DNA of 37,497 nt from an uncultured Bacteroidota bacterium (lineage in GTDB: Bacteria > Bacteroidota > Bacteroidia > AKYH767-A > OLB10), in contig CAINEC010000131.1 of assembly GCA_903847585.1 (NCBI GenBank), positions 1 to 37,497 of the forward strand, written 5' to 3'. The notes under the pieces are model-generated. The model ran no database searches. It was not told the DNA's origin and was given only the letters and a program-made list of their open reading frames with translations. A program made the translations under genes and the position numbers. This document shows positions 23,063 to 31,637 of the stretch, piece after piece. Positions within the stretch are counted from its first letter, which is position 1; each line of letters starts with the position of its first letter.

Positions 23063-24049
23063 ATGAGAGAACTACAGTTTCGTGAGGCCTTAAGAGAAGC
23101 AATGCAGGAAGAAATGCGCCGCGATGAAAGCATCTTTTTAATGGGAGAAGAAGTAGCAGAATATAATGGAGCTTACAAGGTTAGTCAGGGAATGCTGGCT
23201 GAATTTGGTGCTAAGCGAATTATCGATACTCCAATTGCTGAATTAGGATTTGCTGGTATCGGTGTAGGTGCTGCGATGAACGGATTACTTCCAATCATCG
23301 AATTCATGACCTTTAACTTCTCATTAGTTGCGATTGATCAGGTTATCAACTCAGCTGCTAAAATGAAAAGTATGTCGGGTGGGCATTTCGGTTGTCCGAT
23401 TGTATTCCGTGGACCAACTGCCTCTGCAGGTATGTTAAGTTCTCAGCATAGCCAGGCTTTCGAGAGCTGGTATGCCAACTGTCCGGGATTAAAAGTGATT
23501 GTTCCTTCTAACCCTGCTGATGCTAAGGGATTATTAAAGTCAGCTATTCGTGATAACGATCCAGTTATTTTTATGGAATCGGAGCAGATGTATGGCGACA
23601 AAGGCATGGTGCCTGATGGCGAGTATTTAATGCCAATCGGAGTTGCTGATATTAAAAAGGCCGGTACTGATGTGACGATTGTTTCTTTCGGTAAAATGAT
23701 GAAAGTAGCGTTAAAAGCTGCTGAAGAATTAGCTGCTGAGAATATCAATGCAGAAGTAATTGACTTAAGAACGGTTCGTCCGATTGATTATGCAACGGTA
23801 ATTAACTCTGTTAAGAAAACAAATCGTTTGGTGATTGTAGAAGAGAGTTGGCCGCTAGCTGCAATCGCTACAGAGGTTGCATTTAAAGTTCAGCGCGAGG
23901 CGTTCGATTATTTAGATGCTCCTGTGTTACGTGTAATGGGTGGCGACGTTCCACTACCGTATGCACCAACGTTAATTGAAGCGTACCTTCCAAATCCTGC
24001 TCGTGTTATTAAAGCAGTGAAAGAAGTGATGTACTTACAAAAAGCATAA
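23063..24049 (+). CDS. pdhB: Pyruvate dehydrogenase E1 component, beta subunit
   Basis: The 328-residue E1-beta pairs with E1-alpha to decarboxylate pyruvate with ThDP and pass acetyl to the E2 lipoyl domain. Visible features: MRELQFREALREAMQEEM, the ThDP-activating Glu region IDTPIAELGFAGIGVGAA, EFMTFNFSLVAIDQ, SSQHSQAFESWY, PGLKVIVPSNPADAKGLL, and the C-terminal domain with DLRTVRPIDY and VEESWPLAAIATEV. The sequence could also be a branched-chain 2-oxoacid E1-beta, but the GEEVAEYNGAYKVSQG N-terminus favours pyruvate dehydrogenase. E1-alpha and E2 are not in the window. It ends at a strong terminator and is a separate unit from DUF1016. Confidence 0.93.
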   Translation: MRELQFREALREAMQEEMRRDESIFLMGEEVAEYNGAYKVSQGMLAEFGAKRIIDTPIAELGFAGIGVGAAMNGLLPIIEFMTFNFSLVAIDQVINSAAKMKSMSGGHFGCPIVFRGPTASAGMLSSQHSQAFESWYANCPGLKVIVPSNPADAKGLLKSAIRDNDPVIFMESEQMYGDKGMVPDGEYLMPIGVADIKKAGTDVTIVSFGKMMKVALKAAEELAAENINAEVIDLRTVRPIDYATVINSVKKTNRLVIVEESWPLAAIATEVAFKVQREAFDYLDAPVLRVMGGDVPLPYAPTLIEAYLPNPARVIKAVKEVMYLQKA

Positions 24050-24070
24050 TTGAAATAAGAAATAGTAGGA

Positions 24071-24104
24071 ACGGAGGCTGAGAGGTCTCCGTTTTTTATT
24101 TTTT
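24071..24104 (+). terminator. Rho-independent terminator of pdhB
   Basis: ACGGAG (24071-24076), a 10-base loop and CTCCGT (24087-24092) are followed by a T-rich tract (GTTTTTTATTTTTT). It starts 21 bases after the pdhB stop. Confidence 0.8.
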
Positions 24105-24144
24105 AACAAATCGGGTAATTTCTTATTTAGATTTAATTTGAATT

Positions 24145-24152
24145 TACTTTTG
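24145..24152 (+). promoter_or_regulatory. Predicted -7 box upstream of the DUF1016 gene
   Basis: TACTTTTG matches TAnnTTTG, about 80 bases before ATG 24234. The leader contains a palindrome AAGGCCTT (24166-24173) within the imperfect repeat AATCGAAGG/CCTTTTGATT. No -33 element is clear. Confidence 0.35.
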
Positions 24153-24233
24153 CGATTATAAATCGAAGGCCTTTTGATTTTTATTGGTTCGTAATAGAAT
24201 TTAATATTCAGGGCTCTAATAAATTTTAATGCT

Positions 24234-25244
24234 ATGTCAAAGCAGAATTCTTATCATGGATTGGTAAGTCAAATTTGTAATTTACTTGAAGTAGGGCAGG
24301 TAAATTCAGTAAGAAATGTAAATACCATCTTGGTAAATACTTATTGGAAAATTGGAAGGCACATTGTTGAATTTGAGCAGCAAGGAAATTCACGCGCTGA
24401 CTATGGGACAGAGATTGTGGATCGTTTGTCAAAGGACTTAACGATTAGACTTGGAAAAGGATTTAGTCGTTCTAATTTATTTCAAATCAGGCAGTTGTAC
24501 ATAAAATTCAAGAAAGTCCAGACACTGTCTGGACAATTGAGCTGGAGTCATTATATAGAACTAATGAAGGAAGAAAATGATTTGGCAATTGGATTTTACC
24601 TGAAGCAATGCGAGCAAGAAAATTGGAGCGTTCGCGAATTAAAGCGTCAGATGAAAAGTCACTTGTTTTATCGGTTAGCAAAGAGTCGAAATAAAGAACT
24701 GCAACTAGAGCTATCGCAAAATGGTGCTGAAGTGATAAAGCCCATCGATATTATAAAGGATCCATACATATTTGAATTTTTAGGAATTCCGCAAAAAGAG
24801 ATTTTCTTAGAAGGGGAATTAGAAGAAAAGCTTATTGTTAACCTTGAAACGTTTTTACTTGAACTAGGTAAGGGATTTACATTTGTTGGTCGTCAATATA
24901 AAATTTCAATTTCAAATAGGCATTTTTATGTTGATCTTGTTTTCTACCATAGGATTTTGAAGTGTTTTGTTTTGATTGATTTAAAGCGCGGGGAGATTGA
25001 TTATAATGATATTGGTCAAATGAATTTGTATTTGAATTATTTTGCAAAAGAGCAAAATGTAGAGGGGGATAATGCTCCGATAGGGATTATATTAGGAGCA
25101 TATAAAGATCAAATCCTGGTTGAATATGCACTAGAAAATATAAGTAATCAGCTTTTCGTAAGTAAATATCAATTATACCTTCCGGAGAAAAAACAATTAG
25201 AATTACAACTTGAGCGCTTGTTAGAAAATAATTCTCAAATTTGA
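24234..25244 (+). CDS. DUF1016 / YhcG-type PDDEXK nuclease
   Basis: The 336-residue protein has the DUF1016 N-terminal helical domain (about 8-150; NVNTILVNTYWKIGRHIVEFE, GFSRSNLFQIRQLY, LSWSHYIELM, VRELKRQMKSHLFYRL) and a C-terminal PD-(D/E)xK domain (about 170-325). Candidate catalytic residues are Glu211 near LETFLLELGKGF, Asp234 in HFYVDLVFYH, and Asp249-Leu-Lys251 in VLIDLKRGE. E. coli YhcG belongs here. Members often lie in defence or restriction contexts, but the function of solitary copies is unclear. It has its own promoter-like region and is followed two bases later by an unrelated secreted-protein gene. No adjacent restriction or methylase gene is present. Confidence 0.92.
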   Translation: MSKQNSYHGLVSQICNLLEVGQVNSVRNVNTILVNTYWKIGRHIVEFEQQGNSRADYGTEIVDRLSKDLTIRLGKGFSRSNLFQIRQLYIKFKKVQTLSGQLSWSHYIELMKEENDLAIGFYLKQCEQENWSVRELKRQMKSHLFYRLAKSRNKELQLELSQNGAEVIKPIDIIKDPYIFEFLGIPQKEIFLEGELEEKLIVNLETFLLELGKGFTFVGRQYKISISNRHFYVDLVFYHRILKCFVLIDLKRGEIDYNDIGQMNLYLNYFAKEQNVEGDNAPIGIILGAYKDQILVEYALENISNQLFVSKYQLYLPEKKQLELQLERLLENNSQI

Positions 25245-25246
25245 AT

Positions 25247-26875
25247 ATGCAAAATATACGTTCAAATGCATTTAAATGCTTGACAGCAGTAATGTTTTTT
25301 TTCTTTTGTTCTCAAGTTGCGTTTAGTCAGTCGCTAGTACGTAAGTTCGATATGACCATTGGAGGTATCGGTAGCGAGTATCCTAAGAAACTAATACGTA
25401 CCAGTAATCACCAATTTGTGATGGTGGCTCCTTCTTCTTCGGATACGTCAACATACAAATCAGAACCTAATCGCGATGCATCTTTAGCAACATATGATTA
25501 TTGGGTTGTATGCTTTGATTCGTTGGGTGCTATTGTTTGGGAGCATACCTATGGAGGAACGGGCAACGATATTCCTACAACGGTTGTTGAATTAGCTGGT
25601 GGAGGATTTCTTATAGGTGGTTATTCTGATTCGCCGATTTCAGGAGAGAAGTCAGATAGCTGTAGAGGATATATTGATTTTTGGATGCTTCGCATTTCTG
25701 CAACAGGACAAAAAATATGGGATCATACATGGGGAGGTAATTCGTTTGATCAGTTAACCGATATTTCAGTTTCTGCATCAGGAGAAATATTTACTGTGGG
25801 TACAACGCTTAGCGGAATTAGTGGAGATAAGACATCTCCTGCTTATGGAAGCTTTGATTTTGTAATGGCTGTTTTTAATTTGAATGGTCAGTACTTATTT
25901 GATAAAACCTATGGCTCCACGTTAAATGATAATTGCTATGGTATTGCGTATAATGGTAGTGGAGGATTCCTCTTAGCTGGACTTAGTGATAGTCCTGCAG
26001 GATTTACGAAAACTCAAAATGCGAGAGGATTAAATGATTACTGGATGGTGAAGATAGATAGCTCCGGTAAAAAACTCTGGGATTTAACCCAAGGTGGTGT
26101 TGCTGAAGATTACGGTTATACCTGCCGTTATAAAGACGGGTATTACTACGTAGGTGGTGATTCTTATTCTCAGGCTGGATTAGACAAATCAGCGGTTAAT
26201 AAAGGAGTCTGCGATTATTGGGTAATTAAAGTGAAAGATGCGGGAATTAAAATGTGGGATAAAACATTTGGAGGAAATGATGTCGATGAATTACGACAAT
26301 TGGATTTTACCTCGAATGGAAAATTACTTTTAGGAGGTAGTTCGTATTCGCAGGTCAACAACGATAAAACAGAGAGCAATCTAGGCGTAGAGCAAATCTG
26401 GCTAGTTGTAGCAGATACTGGTGGAAATAAATTGTATGATAAAACTTTCTTTTCTCCTGGCCACGATGAAGATGGATTAGTAGTAGAAATGAATCCCGGG
26501 ACCTATGTCGGCGTTGTGAATTCTTCTTGTTCTATCGGTGGTTATAAAACACAAGACTCCTTAGGAATGGGAGATGTGTGGATTTGCGCCGTATCGCCAG
26601 CAGTAAGTGGGGTGGAGGATTTAGACTTTGAAAATCGTGTTAGGGTATATCCGAATCCATTAGAAGGTGAAGAAATTTCTATTTCTTTTGAAGATTATTT
26701 TGATTGGATTGAATTAGTATCTACAGAGAATAAACTAGTGTTATATCGTGATAATACGTACAACACTAAAGAATTTCAATTTTCTATCGGAAATATAAAA
26801 CCAGGAATTTATTTCCTACGATTGGGAAACAAAAATCAAATGGTGACTAAAAAAATTGTAGTAGTAAATAACTAA
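25247..26875 (+). CDS. T9SS-exported repeat protein
   Basis: The 542-residue protein has a signal peptide (LTAVMFFFFCSQVAFSQ), then six to seven degenerate units of roughly 55-60 residues. These show the pattern …DYW-hydrophobic-hydrophobic-K/R-D/x-G…WD-x-T-x-GG (WEHTYGGTGND, WDHTWGGNSFD, FDKTYGSTLND, WDLTQGGVAED, WDKTFGGNDVD). This is a propeller-like or delta-type repeat seen in many Bacteroidota secreted proteins of unknown role. The C-terminus (RVYPNPLEGEEISI … GIYFLRLG … TKKIVVVNN) is a type A T9SS sorting domain, so it is exported. ATG 25247 was chosen over TTG 25241. The stop abuts the transketolase C-terminal gene stop on the other strand with no base between. Confidence 0.87.
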   Translation: MQNIRSNAFKCLTAVMFFFFCSQVAFSQSLVRKFDMTIGGIGSEYPKKLIRTSNHQFVMVAPSSSDTSTYKSEPNRDASLATYDYWVVCFDSLGAIVWEHTYGGTGNDIPTTVVELAGGGFLIGGYSDSPISGEKSDSCRGYIDFWMLRISATGQKIWDHTWGGNSFDQLTDISVSASGEIFTVGTTLSGISGDKTSPAYGSFDFVMAVFNLNGQYLFDKTYGSTLNDNCYGIAYNGSGGFLLAGLSDSPAGFTKTQNARGLNDYWMVKIDSSGKKLWDLTQGGVAEDYGYTCRYKDGYYYVGGDSYSQAGLDKSAVNKGVCDYWVIKVKDAGIKMWDKTFGGNDVDELRQLDFTSNGKLLLGGSSYSQVNNDKTESNLGVEQIWLVVADTGGNKLYDKTFFSPGHDEDGLVVEMNPGTYVGVVNSSCSIGGYKTQDSLGMGDVWICAVSPAVSGVEDLDFENRVRVYPNPLEGEEISISFEDYFDWIELVSTENKLVLYRDNTYNTKEFQFSIGNIKPGIYFLRLGNKNQMVTKKIVVVNN

Positions 26876-27829
26876 TTACTTTCTCTTCAATACCTTCTCG
26901 GCAGCTTCAACAATATTTATGGTATCTAAACCATACTTTGTCATCAGCTGATCAGGAGTACCACTTTCTCCGAAACTATCATTTACCGCAACATATTCTT
27001 GAGGCACTGGTGTGTTTTTAATAATCACCTGAGCAACTGCATCGCCTAGTCCTCCAAAGCGATTATGCTCTTCACAAGTGACAACACATTTTGTTTTTGC
27101 TACCGATTTCAAAATTGCTTCTTCGTCGATTGGTTTAATCGTGTGGATATTGATAATCTCTGCTGAGATTCCTTTTTCAGCTAATTGTTCTCCTGCTTCA
27201 ATCGCTTTCCAAACTAAATGTCCGGTTGCAATGATGGTCACATCCGATCCTTCATTTAACATCACTGCTTTACCAATTTCAAAGTTCTGATCAGCAGGAG
27301 TGAAGTTGGGTACCGATGGCCTTCCGAAGCGTAAATAAACAGGTCCGTGATATTTTGCAATCGCAATAGTTGCTGCTTTTGTTTGATTGAAATCACAAGG
27401 ATTAATTACCACCATCCCTGGTAGCATACGCATCAATCCGATGTCTTCTAAAATCTGATGGGTGGCACCATCTTCACCTAAAGTAAGTCCTGCATGTGAT
27501 GCGCAAATTTTCACGTTTTTGTCGCTGTATGCAATCGACTGACGAATTTGGTCATATACACGACCAGTACTGAAGTTAGCAAACGTACCTGTGAAAGGGA
27601 TTTTCCCTCCGATAGTTAGTCCTGCAGCGATACCCATCATATTCGCCTCAGCAATCCCTACCTGAATAAAACGTTCAGGGTGATCTTTGGCAAAAGCATC
27701 CATTTTAAGTGAGCCCGTTAAATCAGCACAAAGAGCAACTACATTTTCGTTTTCTTTTCCAAGCTGACTTAATCCAGCTCCAAATCCAGAGCGAGTATCT
27801 TTCTTTTCTGTGTAGGTATATTTTTTCAT
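26876..27829 (-). CDS. tktB: Transketolase, C-terminal half (split subunit)
   Basis: The 317-residue protein comprises the Pyr and C-terminal domains of a split transketolase. Features: the N-terminal [34 protein letters not shown] with the catalytic Glu that activates Th[17 protein letters not shown]; and the C-terminal domain with [24 protein letters not shown] and [16 protein letters not shown]. It needs the N-terminal subunit encoded upstream. The cognate N-half is not adjacent but lies beyond a VWA gene in the same run of genes. Transketolase moves two-carbon units in the pentose phosphate pathway. A 1-deoxyxylulose-5-phosphate synthase-like role is less likely since the two halves match the split transketolase family. 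Confidence 0.93.
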   Translation of the reverse strand: MKKYTYTEKKDTRSGFGAGLSQLGKENENVVALCADLTGSLKMDAFAKDHPERFIQVGIAEANMMGIAAGLTIGGKIPFTGTFANFSTGRVYDQIRQSIAYSDKNVKICASHAGLTLGEDGATHQILEDIGLMRMLPGMVVINPCDFNQTKAATIAIAKYHGPVYLRFGRPSVPNFTPADQNFEIGKAVMLNEGSDVTIIATGHLVWKAIEAGEQLAEKGISAEIINIHTIKPIDEEAILKSVAKTKCVVTCEEHNRFGGLGDAVAQVIIKNTPVPQEYVAVNDSFGESGTPDQLMTKYGLDTINIVEAAEKVLKRK

Positions 27830-27836
27830 TCGGCAA

Positions 27837-29228
27837 TTAATTAATTACGACACTTACGCTAGTGCCAGAGGTTATTTTAAATGATTTCTCAATAGTGTAT
27901 TGCGAAGACTGTGAATTCTTCGGACGATAAACTACACGGTAATTTCCTGGTTGTAAAACCACTGATTCGCGCGTGGCCTGATTAGATAATGTATGTACTA
28001 AATTCAATTTGTTATTTACTTCTTGCACGATGTATCCGTAACCTGGATTATTATATTGGAAGTTAACAATACCAGGACTAGGAATCTGGATTGTAGTTGT
28101 TTTACTTTGATCGATACGAACATTGCTCGCATAGATACGAGGTGTAGAAAGAATTTCGAGGTCATACTCACCTACAATGTAGCGCTGCGATGTATTGAAG
28201 TCTTGCGCATGCACTGTATTCATATCCCCCGACTTTCGAACGATCGCTTTTAATTCGCGATAATCGTTTTTGCCATCAATCTTTAAAATCAAATCACCTT
28301 GTGGTGCATCAATTCCAATGATGTTATGTATTCCCGGAACTAATACAATTGAATCTTTACTTACTGGCGGAACTGTATGCACAACAATATTGTAAGAGCC
28401 TAACGGATCGATGTTAATCGTATCCGGATTGCCCTTCACATTCATCGTATGCATGATGTTATAACGCACATCACCTGAGTACTTATCATAAAATGTCATC
28501 GGTACATTCGTCTCTGTTGCCTTACCGAATGCATCAATCAAATTCACTTGAACAGTAGTGTTGTTTAAGGCTTGAGAGATGATAATATTTAAAGCATTCT
28601 CGAATTGCTCTTCATTCGCAGCATCAAAATAATTTCCTACGCAATCAAATTGTTTTAAGAAATCTTTATTACCACCTAATCCGATGACAAATGGTTTTAA
28701 AATTACACCCTTACGTTGAAGGATAGCCGAAATCGCGCAAGGGTCACCACCACATTCTTCAATACCATCCGTAATTAAAATGATGATATTTCTTGAAGGG
28801 TCTGATGGGAAATCACCACCACACTTTTCTAATGACATAGCAATTGGCGTTGTTCCATTCGGACCAATTGCATCCATTCGTTTTTTTATCTGAGCTCCAT
28901 TCTTTTTACCAAAAGGAACTTCCAAACGTGTATCATCGCAATCTTGTGGAGGATAATGTTTGGTATGTCCATAAACGCGTAATGCTAATTCTAAGTTATC
29001 TAATCGTTGGAGCGAATCCACCATATTGCCCAATAAGCGACGAGCTACTTCAAATTTTGTATTTGATTCCCATTTAGCAATCATACTTTGTGATGCATCA
29101 AACAAGAATAAAATTCTCGTTGGCTGATCTTTCGAAAATTGCGCATTACTTTCCGAAGAAAATAAAAGCATGCATCCCGCAAGGAAAACGCCTAATAAAA
29201 GTGAAGAAGTGCTGATGGATTTTTTCAA
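27837..29228 (-). CDS. Secreted VWA-domain protein inside the transketolase operon
   Basis: The 463-residue protein has an N-terminal export segment ([21 protein letters not shown]). Both a lipobox (LAGC, Cys19) and a type I site after NAQ are possible. A von Willebrand A domain follows (about 36-215) with an intact MIDAS: DASQSM (Asp44, Ser46, Ser48), GTTPIA (Thr126-127) and ITDG (Asp154). About 250 residues of beta-sandwich-like sequence come after this ([37 protein letters not shown]), probably PEGA- or carboxypeptidase-regulatory-like domains. Metal-dependent protein binding in the periplasm or at the surface is inferred. It is separated by 12 bases from the upstream transketolase N-half and by 7 from the downstream C-half, so it is in the operon. 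A link to transketolase is not evident. Confidence 0.88.
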   Translation of the reverse strand: MKKSISTSSLLLGVFLAGCMLLFSSESNAQFSKDQPTRILFLFDASQSMIAKWESNTKFEVARRLLGNMVDSLQRLDNLELALRVYGHTKHYPPQDCDDTRLEVPFGKKNGAQIKKRMDAIGPNGTTPIAMSLEKCGGDFPSDPSRNIIILITDGIEECGGDPCAISAILQRKGVILKPFVIGLGGNKDFLKQFDCVGNYFDAANEEQFENALNIIISQALNNTTVQVNLIDAFGKATETNVPMTFYDKYSGDVRYNIMHTMNVKGNPDTINIDPLGSYNIVVHTVPPVSKDSIVLVPGIHNIIGIDAPQGDLILKIDGKNDYRELKAIVRKSGDMNTVHAQDFNTSQRYIVGEYDLEILSTPRIYASNVRIDQSKTTTIQIPSPGIVNFQYNNPGYGYIVQEVNNKLNLVHTLSNQATRESVVLQPGNYRVVYRPKNSQSSQYTIEKSFKITSGTSVSVVIN

Positions 29229-29240
29229 TGAAAGTGGATA

Positions 29241-30086
29241 TTAGTAATCTCCTAAAGTTGCTTCGTTTTGAGAAAGTGCAGATGCTAATTGCTCATCATT
29301 CGGAGCTACACCATGCCATTTGTGTGAGTGCATCATAAAGTCAACGCCATTGCCCATTTCTGTCTTCATTAAAATCACAACAGGCTTTCCTTGTCCACTT
29401 TTTGATTTCGCATCTTGCATCGTTTTCATGATATCATCTACATCATTTCCATTCATCGATAAAACAGTCCAGCCAAACGCTTCCCACTTTGCTCCCCAAT
29501 CGCCACTGTTCAATACTTGTGCAGTAGAACCATCTATCTGTTGACCATTAACGTCAATTGTTGCAATGATATTATCTACTTTTTTAGCGGCTGCAAACAT
29601 GGCTGCTTCCCAAACTTGTCCCTCTTGAATTTCACCATCTCCCATAAGAACATAAACATGGTGATTATCATTGTTTAGTTTTTTAGCTAGCGCAGCTCCA
29701 ATAGCAACTGATAATCCTTGTCCCAAAGAACCCGAAGCCATACGCACTCCTTCTAATCCTTCATGCGTTGTTGGATGTCCTTGAAGTCGCGTATTTAATT
29801 TACGAAACGTACTTAATTCCGAAACTGGAAAATATCCTGAACGTGCTAAAACGCTATAAAAAACAGGAGAGATATGTCCGTTCGATAAAAAGAAAACATC
29901 TTGATTCGTTGCGTTCATATCCCATTTCTCTGGATGATGCTTCATCACTCCATTGTAAAGTGTGCATAAGAATTCAGTACAGCCCAATGATCCACCTGGG
30001 TGTCCACTTTGCACGGCATGTACCATACGAACGATATCGCGGCGCACCTGAGGCACCATATTTTTGATTTTAGAAACAGTATCCAT
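29241..30086 (-). CDS. tktA: Transketolase, N-terminal half (split subunit)
   Basis: The 281-residue ThDP-binding half of a split transketolase. Visible features are HAVQSGHPGGSLGCTE (24-39), FFLSNGHISPVFYSVL, LQGHPTTHEGLEGVRMASG, SLGQGLSVAIGAAL, and the ThDP/Mg motif MGDGEIQEGQVWEA … IDVN (148-180). These match the N-terminal subunit. ATG 30086 (MDTVSKIKNM) is preferred to an upstream alternative start. A TATTTTTG box on the minus strand (30112-30105) lies 18 bases upstream. It is the first gene of the run tktN-VWA-tktC, so subunit stoichiometry depends on translation across the inserted VWA gene. Confidence 0.93.
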   Translation of the reverse strand: MDTVSKIKNMVPQVRRDIVRMVHAVQSGHPGGSLGCTEFLCTLYNGVMKHHPEKWDMNATNQDVFFLSNGHISPVFYSVLARSGYFPVSELSTFRKLNTRLQGHPTTHEGLEGVRMASGSLGQGLSVAIGAALAKKLNNDNHHVYVLMGDGEIQEGQVWEAAMFAAAKKVDNIIATIDVNGQQIDGSTAQVLNSGDWGAKWEAFGWTVLSMNGNDVDDIMKTMQDAKSKSGQGKPVVILMKTEMGNGVDFMMHSHKWHGVAPNDEQLASALSQNEATLGDY

Positions 30087-30104
30087 AATTGTAATTTTCC
30101 TCGG

Positions 30105-30112
30105 CAAAAATA
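30105..30112 (-). promoter_or_regulatory. Predicted -7 box of the transketolase/VWA operon
   Basis: TATTTTTG on the minus strand matches TAnnTTTG and ends 18 bases before ATG 30086. No clear -33 element. Confidence 0.4.
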
Positions 30113-30232
30113 ATAGATGTTCTCAGAGTGAATTTCACTTATGAACATCAAAACGCATTTTGTGAATAAAATAAATTTACTCAGCTTTTGATGCTTGATT
30201 GGAAAGGGGATTCCTTTTCCGATATTTGTCAC

Positions 30233-31600
30233 ATGTTTGCGATTGTAGATATAGAGACATGCGGAGGTAAATTCGAGTTTCAAAAAGGCAGAATCATAGA
30301 GATAGCGATTGTGGTGCACGATGGATTATCGGTTGTGAAATCGTTTTCTTCATTGATTAACCCCGAATGTTATATCGCACCCAACTTTACGCGTATTTCA
30401 GGTATTACGAATGAAATGGTAGCCGATGCACCAAAGTTTCACGAAGTAGCCAAAGATATTTTAGAGTTTACAGAAGGATGTATTTTCGTTGCGCATAATG
30501 TCAATTTTGATTATTCTTTCGTGCGTGATGAGTTTGCCTCTTTAGGTTATAAGTACCGTCGCGATACCATTTGTACTGTGCGATTAAGTCGTAAATTTTT
30601 ACCTGGAAAGGATTCTTATAGTCTTGGAAAGTTATGCGCTTCATTAGGTATTGAAGTCCAGAACCGCCACCGTGCTTTAGGAGATGCAGAAGCAACAGCT
30701 AAATTGTTTGATATATTATTGGAGGTTAAATCAACTCATCCTGTTTATAAGAATCAAGGAGCAGAGGCGCTGATGGTTCGTCGGATTGATAAAATCAAGC
30801 AGTATATTTTGAATAAAATTCCGGAGACGACGGGCGTTTATTATTTCCTGAATAACAAACATGAGATTCTTTACATTGGCAAAAGCACCAATATGTATAA
30901 TCGTGCAATCAATCATTTTAATCCCGCAGAGAATAAAGGAAAGAAATTGCTCAATGAATTATACAATGTAGATTTCGTTGAAACAGGTAGTGAACTCATT
31001 GCATTGTTACTCGAAAATAAAGAGATTAAAGCACATAAGCCGGAATTTAACACTCGTCAAAAAGCGGATGCATTTACTCATGCGATCGATTATTTTACGA
31101 ATGAAGAGGATATTTTAACTTTTAAAATTGTAACGCACGAAGAGGCTAAGCAACCATTACTGAGTTTTACTTCAATGGCCGCCGCAAGAGAGAAAATAGA
31201 ATATTTGTTGGATGAATTTAGTTTATGTCTTCGTTATTGTTCGCTTACTTCGGAAGATGCCGTTTGTTTTAATCATCAGATAAAAAAGTGCAACGGGATT
31301 TGTGCTGGAGAAGAAGCAGTTGAAGATTACAATTTTAGAGCGCAAAAATTAGTAAATCAGTTTACGTATGATAATCCCAACTTTATGATTTTGGGTAAGG
31401 GAAGAACCACCGAGGAGAAATCCTTTGTGCTGATTTTAAATCAACGTTATGCTGGTTATGGATATTTGATAAAAGATCAATCGTATTCAAACGTAGAAGA
31501 TATTCGTGCTGCTTGCATAGAAACGGTTTATCATCCCGATGCTGACCATATTATCAAGAGTTGGATGAGCAGAAACAAATTTGAGGTTAAAGTGTTCTAA
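30233..31600 (+). CDS. DnaQ-like 3'-5' exonuclease fused to UvrC/Cho-like GIY-YIG region
   Basis: The 455-residue fusion has an N-terminal DEDDh exonuclease (about 1-165): VDIETCGG (Asp6, Glu8), AHNVNFDYSFV (Asp93), HRALGDAEAT (His146, Asp151). A GIY-YIG domain follows (about 198-275): GVYYFL (201-206), LYIGKSTNMYNR (213-224, Arg224) and SELIALLLENKEIK with candidate Glu residues. After it a four-cysteine cluster, Cys336-x8-Cys345-x7-Cys353-x3-Cys357 (Cys332 an alternative first ligand), resembles that of UvrC, where the cysteines bind a [4Fe-4S] cluster. All catalytic residues of both domains are present. ATG 30233 gives the usual MFAIVDIET start. A role in nucleotide excision repair or DNA end processing is inferred. 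Confidence 0.9.
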   Translation: MFAIVDIETCGGKFEFQKGRIIEIAIVVHDGLSVVKSFSSLINPECYIAPNFTRISGITNEMVADAPKFHEVAKDILEFTEGCIFVAHNVNFDYSFVRDEFASLGYKYRRDTICTVRLSRKFLPGKDSYSLGKLCASLGIEVQNRHRALGDAEATAKLFDILLEVKSTHPVYKNQGAEALMVRRIDKIKQYILNKIPETTGVYYFLNNKHEILYIGKSTNMYNRAINHFNPAENKGKKLLNELYNVDFVETGSELIALLLENKEIKAHKPEFNTRQKADAFTHAIDYFTNEEDILTFKIVTHEEAKQPLLSFTSMAAAREKIEYLLDEFSLCLRYCSLTSEDAVCFNHQIKKCNGICAGEEAVEDYNFRAQKLVNQFTYDNPNFMILGKGRTTEEKSFVLILNQRYAGYGYLIKDQSYSNVEDIRAACIETVYHPDADHIIKSWMSRNKFEVKVF

Positions 31601-31603
31601 TCT

Positions 31604-31633
31604 GCATTGTGTTTAACGGATATTGTAAATTTA
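31604..31633 (+). promoter_or_regulatory. mutS2 upstream block shared with prfC
   Basis: GCATTGTGTTTAAC (31604-31617) and GTAAATTTA (31625-31633) repeat the prfC upstream block. The ATG follows four bases after TAAATTTA, so the mRNA would be near-leaderless if this is the -7 box. Confidence 0.4.
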
Positions 31634-31637
31634 ACCC

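Noticed and set aside
30188-30232. Longer exonuclease fusion starting at 30188
   Set aside because: DEDDh proteins of this type begin MFAIVDIET; the 15 extra residues have no homology and the box-like GATATTTG lies just before ATG 30233.
29768-30319. Open frames at 29768-30067 (plus) and 29945-30319 (minus) around the transketolase N-half start
   Set aside because: Both overlap conserved coding sequence of the transketolase N-half or the start of the exonuclease fusion; composition and lack of motifs mark them as shadows.
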